Shown here piece by piece: positions 50,370-60,187 of a stretch of DNA of 64,000 bases. This stretch comes from Dendrolimus kikuchii (taxonomy: Eukaryota > Arthropoda > Insecta > Lepidoptera > Lasiocampidae). Below the pieces are notes generated by a model that saw nothing but the letters and a program-made list of their open reading frames with translations, was not told the DNA's origin and made no database searches. The translations under genes were made by a program, and so were the position numbers. The first letter of the stretch is position 1; each line of letters opens with the position of its first letter. The stretch spans positions 593,001 to 657,000 of the forward strand of contig CM034411.1 in the NCBI GenBank assembly GCA_019925095.2, written 5' to 3'.

Positions 50370-50648
50370 GGTGGCTATGTCGGCGACGATGAAGACACGA
50401 CGCTGCACACTCTCCAGGTATGTCCAGCCTGGGACGAGCAGCGCCGCGATCTCGTTGCGGCCTTTGGGGCGGATTTGTCCCTGCCAGCCGTGATGAAGGC
50501 TGTGGTCGGAAGCGCTGACGCGTGGGACGCGGCAGCCTTCTTTTGCGAGACTGTAATGTCCGCAAAGGAGGCGGTGGAGCGGAAGTGGGGACAGACGGTC
50601 ACGCTCCTCTCCCGCCAAATCCGCCCGCACGTAAAGGCCGGAGAGTAG
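50370..50648 (+). pseudogene. R1-clade LINE ORF2 C-terminus
   Basis: An open frame reads an HTLQVCPAWDEQR stretch, DLSLPAVMKAVVGSADAWDAAAFFCE and VMSAKEAVERKW to a stop at 50646-50648. This is the C-terminal region typical of R1/TRAS-like LINEs, including part of the CCHC-like motif (the H and C of HTL..C). The upstream RT and endonuclease are absent (5' truncation). The hAT element lies about 100 bp upstream. Confidence 0.82.
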
Positions 50649-50925
50649 AGTCGCGTGCTCTCGCACCTCGAGGTAAGACCCGAGGAAGCCGGAGAGAGAC
50701 AGATCTCCGGCTAGCAAATTGTGGGGCTAGCCCGGCCGTCATCCGTCCGGACTGGAGGTGAATGCCCGAGCGAGCCCACAGCCCGGATAAAGGACGCTCG
50801 AGGATCGGACTGGGGTTTTAGTGGGTACCCCTAACTGAGGCATAGCAATAGCATTTCACACGGGTCGCGACTTCCCCCTCTCGCGCGGCCTATGGTCCTC
50901 AAAGGGATATCCCCTGTATAAAAAA
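50649..50925 (+). repeat. R1-clade LINE 3' untranslated region
   Basis: GC-rich, follows the ORF end directly, contains GGGGTTTTAGTGGGTACCCC (a common lepidopteran R1-type 3' UTR word) and ends in CCCCTGTATAAAAAAAC. No target duplication identified. Confidence 0.65.
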
Positions 50926-51480
50926 ACAAATACGAAGTGGGCATGTTATTATTCTTTGAAATGTCCAACTTGATTTTTACCTAAAGTACCTAATGATAAA
51001 TACCCGTAACGCCATCTAGCGACACGTTCGTCAGCCGCGGATGACCAATGCGTTCCGTAATGTGTGGGCACCTTAAAATAGTCGTTGTCATTCTTGTTGC
51101 CAATACGATAAAGTTTTTAGTGAATTGCAACGGTGACGCCTGAAATTGGCAAATTTAATGCCAAAGGCGTTGTAGCCATAATTTAAAAAAAAACGATGGC
51201 GAATAAAACGAGCTTTTCGGCATATTCATCTATCTCTCGGGAAAAGTACTTTTTCTGGATCAAAAGGTGCTATGTCTTGTTGAAATGTCTGGATGAACCC
51301 CTGACAAACTGTATGCAAAATTTTGTGACAATCTGTTGCGTAGTTAAGAAGTGAAAACGTCACAAACAACTTCGCATTTGTATTTGTAATATTAGTTAAG
51401 ATTAAATGGTAAAGATTCCACTACTATGTTTTTCGTATATGGCCGTATCTTTTTTTATGCACTAAACGTAACGTCGTTAT
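50926..51480. other. Unassigned sequence
   Basis: Non-coding; shares TAGTGAATTGCAA with 31142. No recognised repeat. Confidence 0.35.
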
Positions 51481-51490
51481 TTTTATATAC

Positions 51491-51530
51491 TAAACTAGTG
51501 GGTCACATTCCGACGTGACCCACTAGTTTA
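51491..51530. repeat. Perfect 16-bp inverted repeat
   Basis: Arms TAAACTAGTGGGTCAC (51491-51506) and its inverse (51515-51530), with an 8-base spacer ATTCCGAC. It would form a stable hairpin. Confidence 0.9.
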
Positions 51531-51789
51531 TTATATATAAAAAATGTGTGTGTGTGCAGTTCACACGTAGTAGAAGTGAAGCAAAGTCTGACAAGGGGTG
51601 GAAGGGATTCTAAATTTCGTGACGTCACATTTCATATAGTATATCATTATAATATATTTAAGCTTTAAAACGTGATATTTGAAGTATTAACGAAAAGCTT
51701 CAAAACTGTATCATTCTCTCGCATGCTTAGTCCTATAGATTTATGTGTTTATCTCTTATTAGTGTCTAAATAAGTTTCAATTTTAATTT

Positions 51790-51978
51790 AAAGGTTAATG
51801 TCTTAACGATCAGCGCTGGTTTTAAAAGACCAGCATTATGCTGAGTCTGATGCCCCTTTCAGGACAAGATTATGTTGTTAAGTCTTAAATTTGTTAACAA
51901 TTATACCTACACTACACCAATGTAATTTTTTCCTGAATAAAATGATTTTCTTTCTTTCTTTCTTTCTTCTTTCTTTCT
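51790..51978 (+). repeat. LINE 3' UTR with a (TTTC)n tail
   Basis: It contains GATGCCCCTTTCAGGACAAG, AATAAAATGATTTTC and a (TTTC)n tail at 51950-51978. An inverted relative lies at 59115-59270. Confidence 0.65.
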
Positions 51979-52089
51979 AATTGCCAAATTTTTCCTTCAT
52001 AGAAATAAATATTTTAATGTGGGTAAAATCGCAAACCATGGTTAGGAATTAAAATTAATTTCGGTGTATATATATTTTATGTTAAATGC

Positions 52090-54115
52090 GGTGAACAAGG
52101 AAGTGCCTCACTAGTTTAGTATACAAAAAGTCCTTTCAATTCCAAAATTTTATTCTAGAGAAAGATCAGTAATTTATTGTGGATAAAACCGTGATATATA
52201 GCTAGGTGTTTTATAAAATTGACTTTGGTATTTTTCTACACAATATTTCGTGCAAGTGTACACAGAAAGTGCCGCACTAGTTTAGTATACAAAAATCCTT
52301 TCATTTCCAAAACTTTTTTTAGAGAAAGGCCAGTAAGTTATTGAGAATAAAACCGCGAGATATAGTTAGGTGCTTAATAAAATTGACTTTGGTATTTTTC
52401 TAAACAATATTTCGTGCGAGTGTACAAAGAAAGTGCCGCACTAGTTTAGTATACAAAAAGTCCTTTCATTTCCAAAACTTTTTTTAGAGAAAGACCAGTA
52501 ATTTATTGTGGATAAAGCCGCGATATATAGCTAGGTGCTTTATAAAATTGACTTCGGTATTTTTGTAAACAACTTTTCGTGCAAGTGTACACAGAAAGTG
52601 CCGAACTAGTTTAGTATACAAAAAGTCCTTTCATTTCCAAAACTTTTTTTAGAGAAAGACCAGTAATTTATTGTGGATAAAGCCGTGATATATAGCTAGG
52701 TGCTTAATAAAATTGACTTTGGTATTTTTCTAAACAATATTTCGTGCAAGTGTACACAGAAAGTGCCGAACTAGTTTAGTATACAAAAAGTCCTTTCATT
52801 TCCAAAACTTTTTTTAGAGAAAGACCAGTAATTTATTGTGGATAAAGCCGTGATATATAGCTAGGTGCTTTATAAAATTTATATTAGAGAAAGACCAGTA
52901 ATTTATTGTGGATAAAGCCGTGATATATAGCTAGGTGCTTTATAAAATTGACTTCGGTATTTTTGTAAACAACTTTTCGTGCAAGTGTACACAGAAAGTG
53001 CCGAACTAGTTTAGTATACAAAAAGTCCTTTCATTTCCAAAACTTTATTTTAGAGAAAGACCAGTAATTTATTGTGGATAAAGCCGTGATATATAGCTAG
53101 GTGCTTTATAAAATTGACTTTGGTATTTTACTAAACAATATTTCGTGTAAGTATACACAGAAAGTGCCGCACTAGTTTAGTATACAAAAAGTCCTTTCAT
53201 TTCCAAAACTTTATATTAGAGAAAGACCAGTAATTTATTGTGGATAAAGCCGTGATATATAGCTAGGTGCTTAATAAAATTGACTTTGGTATTTTTCTAA
53301 ACAATATTTCGTGTAAGTATACACAGAAAGTGCCGCACTAGTTTAGTATACAAAAAGTCCTTTCATTTCCAAAACTTTTTTTAGAGAAAGGCCAGTAAGT
53401 TATTGTGGATAAAGCCGTGATATATAGCTAGGTGCTTAATAAAATTGACTTTGGTATTTTTCTAAACAATATTTCGTGTAAGTATACACAGAAAGTGCCG
53501 CACTAGTTTAGTATACAAAAAGTCCTTTCATTTCCAAAACTTTATATTAGAGAAAGACCAGTAATTTATTGTGGATAAAGCCGTGATATATAGCTAGGTG
53601 CTTAATAAAATTGACTTTGGTATTTTTCTAAACAATATTTCGTGTAAGTATACACAGAAAGTGCCGCACTAGTTTAGTATACAAAAAGTCCTTTCATTTC
53701 CAAAACTTTATATTAGAGAAAGACCAGTAATTTATTGTGGATAAAGCCGTGATATATAGCTAGGTGCTTAATAAAATTGACTTTGGTATTTTTCTAAACA
53801 ATATTTCGTGTAAGTATACACAGAAAGTGCCGCACTAGTTTAGTATACAAAAAGTCCTTTCATTTCCAAAACTTTATATTAGAGAAAGACCAGTAATTTA
53901 TTGTGGATAAAGCCGTGATATATAGCTAGGTGCTTAATAAAATTGACTTTGGTATTTTTCTCCGCTGAAAGATTTTTCAGCTTCAATGAAAATGGGTATA
54001 TGATGAAAGTGCCGCACTAGTTTAGTATACAAAAATCCTTTCATTTCCAAAACTTTTTTTAGAGAAAGGCCAGTTAGTTATTGAGAATAAAACCGCGAGA
54101 TATAGTTAGGTGCAT
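52090..54115. repeat. Satellite array, unit about 165 bp
   Basis: About eleven to twelve head-to-tail units. Each has GCACTAGTTTAGTATACAAAA, TCCTTTCATTTCCAAAAC, AGAGAAAGACCAGTAATTTA, GATATATAGCTAGGTGC and AAAATTGACTTTGGTATTTT. Starts fall near 52110, 52276, 52437, 52601, 52766, 53005, 53170, 53335, 53500, 53667, 53833 and 54014. One unit carries an extra partial copy (52880-52950). The 5' units are more diverged than the central ones. No ORF. Confidence 0.92.
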
Positions 54116-54263
54116 GTTGGAATCTATTATTCTGGTGGAGTTTGTCAAATGGCCGGAACATCTATGTTTTTTTGTCATTGCAGGAGTTCAACAACAGTGA
54201 TCAAACACTTTTTAGCTCCGCTGAAAGATTTTTCAGCTTCAATGAAAATGGGTATATGATGTA
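53961..54263. repeat. Local duplication at the satellite edge
   Basis: The stretch TCCGCTGAAAGATTTTTCAG ... GGGTATATGATG occurs at 53961-54004 and 54216-54261. TGGAATCTATTATTCTGGTGG occurs at 54118 and 54291. It shows copying between array and flank. Confidence 0.8.
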
Positions 54264-54324
54264 CTTCTTAGATGTATATAATATATTTTGGAATCTATTA
54301 TTCTGGTGGAGTTTTTGGCCGGAA

Positions 54325-54648
54325 CATCTATGTTTTTTTTATTGCAGGAGTTCAACAGGCAGGCAGACGGCCTATTTGATGGAAAGCGGTTACCATCGCC
54401 TATGTACATTTGTAACACCAAAGGTGCTACAAATGCGCTGCTGCTTTCTTAAGGGAGTCTGGAACCTGGCCACTAATTCCAGAATACAACTTAAGATTGC
54501 TATGGCGGCATACTCTAGACTAGGAGTGGTCGCCATCCAGTCGAGCAAATACCCTACCACCTGGCTGTGGGTTGTTTTGTCACCTCTTACGACAGGCTGC
54601 CTGGCCGCAGGAAATTGTGTTCTTTCTCCGTTCCTGTATGGATGAATG
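54325..54648 (-). repeat. Repeat A retroposon copy 7, full length
   Basis: Complete, with the poly(A) end at the left. A short additional scrap of the repeat A 3' end lies at 54165-54195 as part of the local duplication. The plus-strand open frame present in copy 4 is kept here. Confidence 0.8.
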
Positions 54649-54765
54649 ATATGTTATGATTGTTTAGACAGAAAACGTGCCAAGTGCGTGTGAGTCCATG
54701 AACAGTAAAGGGTTGCATAGAGTGAATGAATCTATATTTATGGCGATATAGGTAATTTTTATTAT

Positions 54766-54895
54766 TATTTTTGATTGCAGAAGTTCAGCAGACAGGCAGA
54801 CGGCCTACTGGATGGAAAGTGGTTGCCATCGCCTATAGACATTTGCAACACCAATGGTGCCACAAATGCGCTGCTACTCTCTCAAGGTTATTATA
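54766..54895 (-). repeat. Repeat A retroposon copy 8, 5' truncated
   Basis: Only the 3' 130 bases are present (GATTGCAGAAGTTCAGCAG to CTCTCTCAAGG). Confidence 0.72.
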
Positions 54896-55379
54896 GCCAG
54901 ACTGGAAAATAGCCTGCGAGTTATTTTTCCACATCTTAATGTTGACAACCCGGCCGTAGGAAATTGTATTAGTTCTATCAAAATTATCTCTTTCTGTGGA
55001 AAGAATGTATGATGAAAGAATGACTAAACAGATATACAATGCAAAAGTGGATGGATGCAGAAGTCGTGGAAGGCTACGACACACATTCCATGATCAAAGT
55101 GATCGTGTACTAGCAGAAGGTGATGTCAGGAGCCTTAACCCTTTCAGACCTGGTGTACACAATTGTACATATATAATATAAAAATAAATTTAAGTATTAA
55201 TTTCACATTATTTGCAACTAAAAACTAATGACGGTTTTTGGCAAGTTATGACGAGTAGCCCGACCGAAGTTTGCATTGTGCAGGTAAGTTCATTATTTTA
55301 TTTCTAAAAAGTAGAAAATATCAAAGTATATATAATGAAATATTTATAGGTCGATGTGTTATATTATTGTCGTCATATA

Positions 55380-55617
55380 TTAATAATAATAATAATAATA
55401 ATAATAATCCTCATTTCCCACAATAGTCCTACACTGGCCGGGGCTTGTCCTTGGGTGCATTACTATATGGTGTAGACAGGGATAATCGCCGGTCAGTGTC
55501 ACGCCACATTTGTATTAAATTTGTCAAGGGGCCTCTACGTGTTGGCCTTCCCATGGCCCCACGCAAGCCCTCCAAATGTCCGGGCCGTTTTTATGGCCCG
55601 TGGTCTACAAAGAAATA
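55380..55617 (-). repeat. (ATT)n-tailed retroposon fragment inside the piggyBac
   Basis: In minus sense the stretch ends AGGACTATTGTGGGAAATGAGG followed by (ATT)n at 55379-55408 and is moderately GC-rich. It is probably a LINE 3' end. Family not named. Confidence 0.5.
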
Positions 55618-55863
55618 CATAATAATAATAATAATAATCGGCAGACAAACACACACATTGTATATCCCCAAATTAAGCAAGTTACGCTTGTGTTATGGGT
55701 AATATACAACGGACTACTCTGGGGCCGATCCCAGACATCCAGACCATAGTAAATAACGGAGAAAATACGTTTCCGAAATTTACTATACCAGGAATCGAAC
55801 CCGGAGCCACTGCGTTGAAGTGAGGTACGCCGGCAAAGGCTTAGCCCGCTCAACCACAGAGGC
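55618..55863 (-). mobile_element. tRNA-derived SINE inside the piggyBac
   Basis: In minus sense it starts CGGCCTCTGTGG. It has an A-box-like TGGTTGAGCGGG (55845-55856) and a B box GGTTCGATTCC (55791-55801), then a tRNA-unrelated body and an (ATT)n tail at 55618-55640. The spacing of the boxes fits a polymerase III promoter. A target duplication was not clear. Confidence 0.82.
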
Positions 55864-56096
55864 CGTCAAATATTACATACATGTTGTTGGTTTTAGTTTA
55901 TTTTTGTACAAATTTTCGCGACTTTTATATTTGTACACAAATGTACACATCAGGCGCATACGTTGTATTTCTGATATGTTGTTGTACATCGTAGGTATTA
56001 CTAAAATAAATTATAATTGTTATTGAATGGTGTAATTTTGTTGTTTTTGATGTTACAAATTGTGTTAATACTATTTTCAGATAAGAAATTACCAAT

Positions 56097-57143
56097 ATGT
56101 CGCGCGACGCTATTAGAGCACTAGAAGAAGGTTGCCTTTCTGATTTAGAATTATCTTCTGATGACGAAGGACCAGTTGGAGCTTATTTTACCGACCGACC
56201 CGATTTTATCCTTTATCAGAGTTCCAGTCCAGAATTAGATAATAATTTAACAAAACAAAATGAATACGGTGCAGCTGTAGCCCTTCATCTTACAAAGAGA
56301 ATTGGAGAAAGCAAAGGTGACCAGCTATACTTCGACAATTATTTTTCGTCCTAGCATCTGCTACAAATTTTAAAACAGAGAGGAATTATGGCTGCTGGCA
56401 CTATCCGTATCAACAGATTTGTAAAGCCATCATTGCTAAGCGACAAAGAAATGAACAAAACACCGCGAGGCTTTGCTCAAGAAACGACTAGCTATGATGA
56501 AGATGTAACTGCGGTCAAATGGTTGGATAATAAGATTACCCATTTAGCATCTAATTTTGTTGGAATTGGTGAAAAAGATTTAGTGAAGAGGTGGTGTAAA
56601 AAGATAAGCACTTTATTGAAGTGGAACGTCCCGAAGTTGTAAGGAAGTACAATCATGCGATGGGAGGAGTAGATTTGCTAGATCATCATGAGTTACTATA
56701 GGACGTTTATAAAATCAAAAAAATGGACCTTACGCATGATATTCCATGCATCAGATTTAGCAGTAGTTCAAGCACATCGAGAATACCAAGTCGACAACGA
56801 GGCGCTTAGCATACCTAAAAACAAACAACTGACATTGCTGCACTTTCGGCGTCGGTTGGCTGAAAGTCTGGTGTTGCAAAACAAAATTTCGATGTGTAAA
56901 AGAGGCCGTCCAAGTGGCACTAGCCCAACTCTTCAAATTGTACCTAGGAGACCAGGAGAGACACGCCCAGAAGCTGAAATAACTCGAGACGGTTTTGGGC
57001 ATTTTCCTGCACACGATGAGGGGCTTGGGACACGGTGTAAAATGATGGGATGCAAGGGTAGAACCCGAATCAAATGCATAAAATGCAAGGTTCACTTATG
57101 CCTAACTAAGGATAAGAATTGCTTCTTAGCATTTCATACATAG
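56097..57143 (+). pseudogene. piggyBac transposase, broken and internally deleted
   Basis: The frame starts MSRDAIRALEEG with an acidic N-terminus (LELSSDDEG), then jumps to a YFDNYFSS motif, the region of the second catalytic Asp. The segment that should carry the first catalytic Asp is missing (an internal deletion of some 200 residues by comparison with family length). A TAG at 56352-56354 is followed in the same frame by GTIRINR and TAVKWLDNK, the region of the third Asp. A shift near 56630 breaks the frame before the MGGVDLLD motif. The C-terminal cysteine-rich finger (CKMMGCKGRT...CIKC) ends at 57143. No activity is expected. Confidence 0.88.
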
Positions 57144-57519
57144 GATGCTATATTGACGCCTTTGGTTTTAATTTTAATTTAGACTGTGATTTAAGTGCAA
57201 TTTGTTAAATCTACCCAAAGAAAAAGCCATTTTTTGTTAATTTTTATAAAGAGAATACTATTATTTATATTTGCTATTTGATATTGCTTCGTATTTCCTA
57301 ATAAAAAGTTGTAAAACAAATGTTTTTATCATTATAGATAAACATGCCTTAACACTAATATTTCCATTAAGTTGGACGGATGTGTAAGCTGTTTTTCTTG
57401 AAAAGCTTGTAATCAGGATTTATTTATTTATTTTTCCTTAGATCTATTTACAATAGCCTAGTTGCAGGCATTTTTTTCAGATCGATTAGCGAAAATAAAA
57501 AAAATCATGTCTGAAAGGG
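57144..57519. other. piggyBac 3' non-coding end
   Basis: AT-rich with AATAAAAAG near 57300; ends in the inverted repeat at 57506-57519. Confidence 0.6.
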
Positions 57520-57954
57520 TTAAGAACAGACGAGCGTGCATGACAAGAGTTATGAATGTCAAAGAAGCAAGTGAGGTGTGTAAGAATAAGCCTGAATGGC
57601 GCTCTGTTGTTCGTGCCTACCCCGCAAGGGAACTGGCGTGTAGTTATGTATGTATGTAAAATTATCTCCCTTTCCGTTCTACAAAAATATACGCTTCTAA
57701 TAATCTTAAGAGAATAGATATTAAATAGCAAATTCCATGAATATGAAATCCCGGCAACAGCAGACGAAAGAGATCATAAAAGTGGCGTGATGTTCTGCTA
57801 AATCCAATGTTTTCATTTTCAGTACAAAATGCAGCGTTTATTTCCATTTTACAGCTCTCGCTGAAAGGTAAACACGGATCAAAATAATGCAACTGAGTTG
57901 CACGTGCAGTGCCCGATTCTAAGCATCGTTTCCATTGTACACACGATAATTTAG

Positions 57955-58157
57955 TTTTTATTGTTTTTGCAGAAGATCAGCAGACAGACAGACGGCCCGC
58001 GTTGATGAAAAGCGGTTACCATCGTCTATGGACATTTGCCACACCAAAGGTGCTACAAATGCGCTGCTGCTCTCTTAAGGGAGACTGGAACCTAGTCACT
58101 AATGCCGGAACACAACTCAAGGTTGTTATGGCGACATACTTTCGACCAGGGGTGGTA
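57955..58157 (-). repeat. Repeat A retroposon copy 9, 5' truncated
   Basis: 3' end TTTTTGCAGAAGATCAGCAG at the left; stops after ACCAGGGGTGGTA. Confidence 0.75.
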
Positions 58158-58354
58158 TAAATTTCGTTACATCGCATACTAATGTTGTATCGTATACCTT
58201 CCACAACACCTTCAGTAAAATTGTGTCTTATTTGAGACCAAACAATTTTTTCTTATCGCAACTCGATATTTAGTTTTTTCGAAAATTATACCGAGGGGTC
58301 CAAGGTTATTTGTTTTAAGCGACATTTGCGAAATTGTGTCGATAGAGGAGTTTG

Positions 58355-58917
58355 AAGTTGCCCACAAGAAAACTTAAGTAAACTGCACACCTGCGTAATT
58401 ATGCCTGCGAACGGCCATAAACGAGTACAATACACAATAGGATGTTTTATAACTACAAATTTTAAACAAAAAGTAAACAAAAGATAATACAAGTCATAAT
58501 ACAGTTTCAGGTAATAAATGTGCTTTGTTTATAGGTATGCAGGTGGTCCAACTTGTAAAAATAATTTAAATTGCTTCTATTCACGTCACTGATCAAAACT
58601 AGGCAAGTCCAGTGGAAACAGTCTCTTGGAATTCCGATTCCCGGAGCGTCGTCTTGCTTGACTACTGGCCGTCCTCCAGGGCATTGCTTTAAAATGCACC
58701 GATGCAATATGTCTACCTGGTAAGCGTCGACGCAATTGCCCAGAAAACGTAATCCGCACACCTGCGTAATTATGCCTGCGAACGGCCATAAACGAGTACA
58801 ATACACAATAGGATGTTTTATAACTACAAATTTTAAACAAAAAGTATACAAAAGAAGATAGTCATAATACAGTTTCAGGTAATAAATGTGCTTTGTTTAC
58901 AAATATGTAGGTGGTCC
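58355..58917. repeat. Direct repeat pair of about 180 bp around a unique 187-bp core
   Basis: Blocks 58355-58549 and 58737-58917 are near identical (TGCGTAATTATGCCTGCG, AACGGCCATAAACGAGTAC, CAGTTTCAGGTAATAAATG). The core 58550-58736 is unrelated. The shape resembles a very small LTR-like (TRIM) element or a tandem duplication. No TG...CA ends or primer site were confirmed. Confidence 0.6.
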
Positions 58918-58969
58918 TAATTGTATCATTATTAATTGAAAATTTTTAGAAATAATAATCACGGCTACT

Positions 58970-59045
58970 GAAAAGTGGCCGAAACGTCGGAATAAAAATC
59001 AAATAAAATACCGCGCTTAAAACCGTTAAAACGCGGTTTTATTAT
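58970..59045. repeat. Half of a GGTTTTAAGCGCGG-family MITE
   Basis: It matches the right arm of the element at 47425-47605 (GTGGCCGAAACGTCGG ... ACCGCGCTTAAAACCG). Confidence 0.6.
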
Positions 59046-59114
59046 GTGTACTAGTCGCGAAAATTTTAGGTAATCACTAAATAATAATCTATCAGCGAGA
59101 GCCTAAGAGACAAT

Positions 59115-59270
59115 TATTATTGTAATAGAAAGAAAGAAAATTATTTGATTCAGGACAAATTACATTGGATAGTGTAGGTATAATTGTTAAGAAAATTAAA
59201 ACTGAAGTAACATAATCTTGTCCTAAAAGGGGCATCAATCAGTCCTGAGACTGATATAATGCTGGTCTAA
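59115..59270 (-). repeat. LINE 3' UTR fragment
   Basis: Inverted relative of 51790-51978; includes TTGTCCTAAAAGGGGCATCA and a (GAAA)n run corresponding to the tail. Confidence 0.6.
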
Positions 59271-59318
59271 TATGATATAATAATGAGAAACTAAAGAAAA
59301 TAAATACTACATAACTAT

Positions 59319-59768
59319 TGTTACGACCGACAAAAGCGAATTCACACCTGCATTCCATAAAAGCACACTTTATTACCTTCCCACATTTGGACTTCTTTTG
59401 TTTACTTTGTGTTTAAAATTTGTGATTGGAAAAACGGGCCATTGTGTATTGTAATCTTTATGGTAGTCATTAGCTAGGTGTGATTCTTGGAAATTCAGTA
59501 TAATATGTTTGCACGCGGCCGAGCAAACATATTATATTTGTACAGTATAAAGCAATGCTCCAACGGAGGGGTGAGGCAGTCTAGCGATAGCCACAAGCGA
59601 AGCAAGACGTTAGTGACGGACTTTGCGCGTGTGATTGAATCGTGAATTACGTTTGCACTGGTTTTGTTTAGTTATATTTGTACCTGTGTTATACGTGTTT
59701 GTATAGTTCTATTAAATTCTATAAATAATTCCAACGGCATTTTAATTCGAGTCCTGCAACTCGTAACA
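59319..59768 (+). repeat. Solo LTR, copy 2
   Basis: 450 bp bounded by TGTTACGACC and ACTCGTAACA. Diverged relative at 36981-37440. It contains a perfect 13-bp inverted repeat around a 10-base GC-rich loop at 59500-59535 that is absent from copy 1. Flanking bases (ACTAT/ATATA) do not give a clean duplication. Confidence 0.7.
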
Positions 59769-59835
59769 ATATAAAGAAGGGGAGTATCCTAAAAATTAAT
59801 GAGGCGTCTTTGGGACACCTGGTTGTCGAGGAGCA

Positions 59836-60180
59836 TTGAAGACCATTCAAGACCAACAAATCCCCTGGGCAAAGTACACCAAATATCTTGGTGTCACCCT
59901 AGATCGGAACTTGCGCTTCAACGAGCATATCACTATAGTCCGAAATAGAGCGCGATTTGTGATGGGTCGTTTAGCACCCATGATAGATATTACTCGTCGC
60001 CCGTTCTCAATTAGTATTTTGTGTCGCCCTATGGTGGGCATCATTAAATTCATTCCCCATTCATGGCAACAGTCCAGCCGAGGTAAAACTCCTTAGGGAG
60101 CTCCCTCGAGCAAGTTGCCCCCCCGGGCTCGAGCGGCTTCCCTTCCCGGAGGCACTCCCCCCCAAGACCCCCGGAAAGGT
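59836..60180 (+). pseudogene. Jockey-type LINE RT C-terminal fragment
   Basis: The frame reads YTKYLGVTLDRNLRFNEHI, then NRARFVMGRLAPMI, the thumb region of Jockey-clade reverse transcriptases. A deletion or shift follows near 60040. The GC-rich C-terminal words up to 60180 look like the end of the same ORF in another frame. A short RT-like scrap (QPGTDGIAKEILL) at 61300-61345 may be part of the same or a related LINE. Confidence 0.72.
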
Positions 60181-60187
60181 GTAAGAT

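Larger units (their letters stand above)
55139..57519 (+). mobile_element. piggyBac-like DNA transposon, degenerate
   Basis: 2381 bp between TTAA at 55135-55138 and TTAA at 57520-57523. Ends CCCTTTCAGACCTG and (inverse) CCCTTTCAGACATG form 14-base inverted repeats with one mismatch. It contains remains of a piggyBac transposase, a tRNA-derived SINE and a second (ATT)n-tailed retroposon. TTAA duplication and CCC-GGG ends are diagnostic for the superfamily. Confidence 0.93.
54991..57657 (+). mobile_element. Repeat B copy 9, split by a piggyBac element
   Basis: The repeat B sequence 54991-55138 continues at 57524-57657. The two halves join at AGCCTTAAGAACAGACGAGC once the insertion and one TTAA are removed. 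The outer duplication AAAATTATCTC lies at 54980-54990 and 57658-57668. The copy was in place before the piggyBac arrived. Confidence 0.9.

Noticed and set aside
50163..50717. A 184-residue minus-strand protein
   Set aside because: It spans a hAT end and the antisense of an R1-clade LINE; no homology and composite origin.
52090..54115. CRISPR-like array
   Set aside because: The whole 165-bp unit repeats, with no unique spacers; it is a eukaryotic satellite.
55439..55702. An 85-residue ORF
   Set aside because: It crosses two retroposon tails and simple ATT repeats; no sign of selection.
56097..57143. A domesticated piggyBac-derived host gene
   Set aside because: The frame has a stop, a shift and a large internal deletion, and it lies between intact inverted repeats and TTAA duplications, so it is a dead transposon copy.
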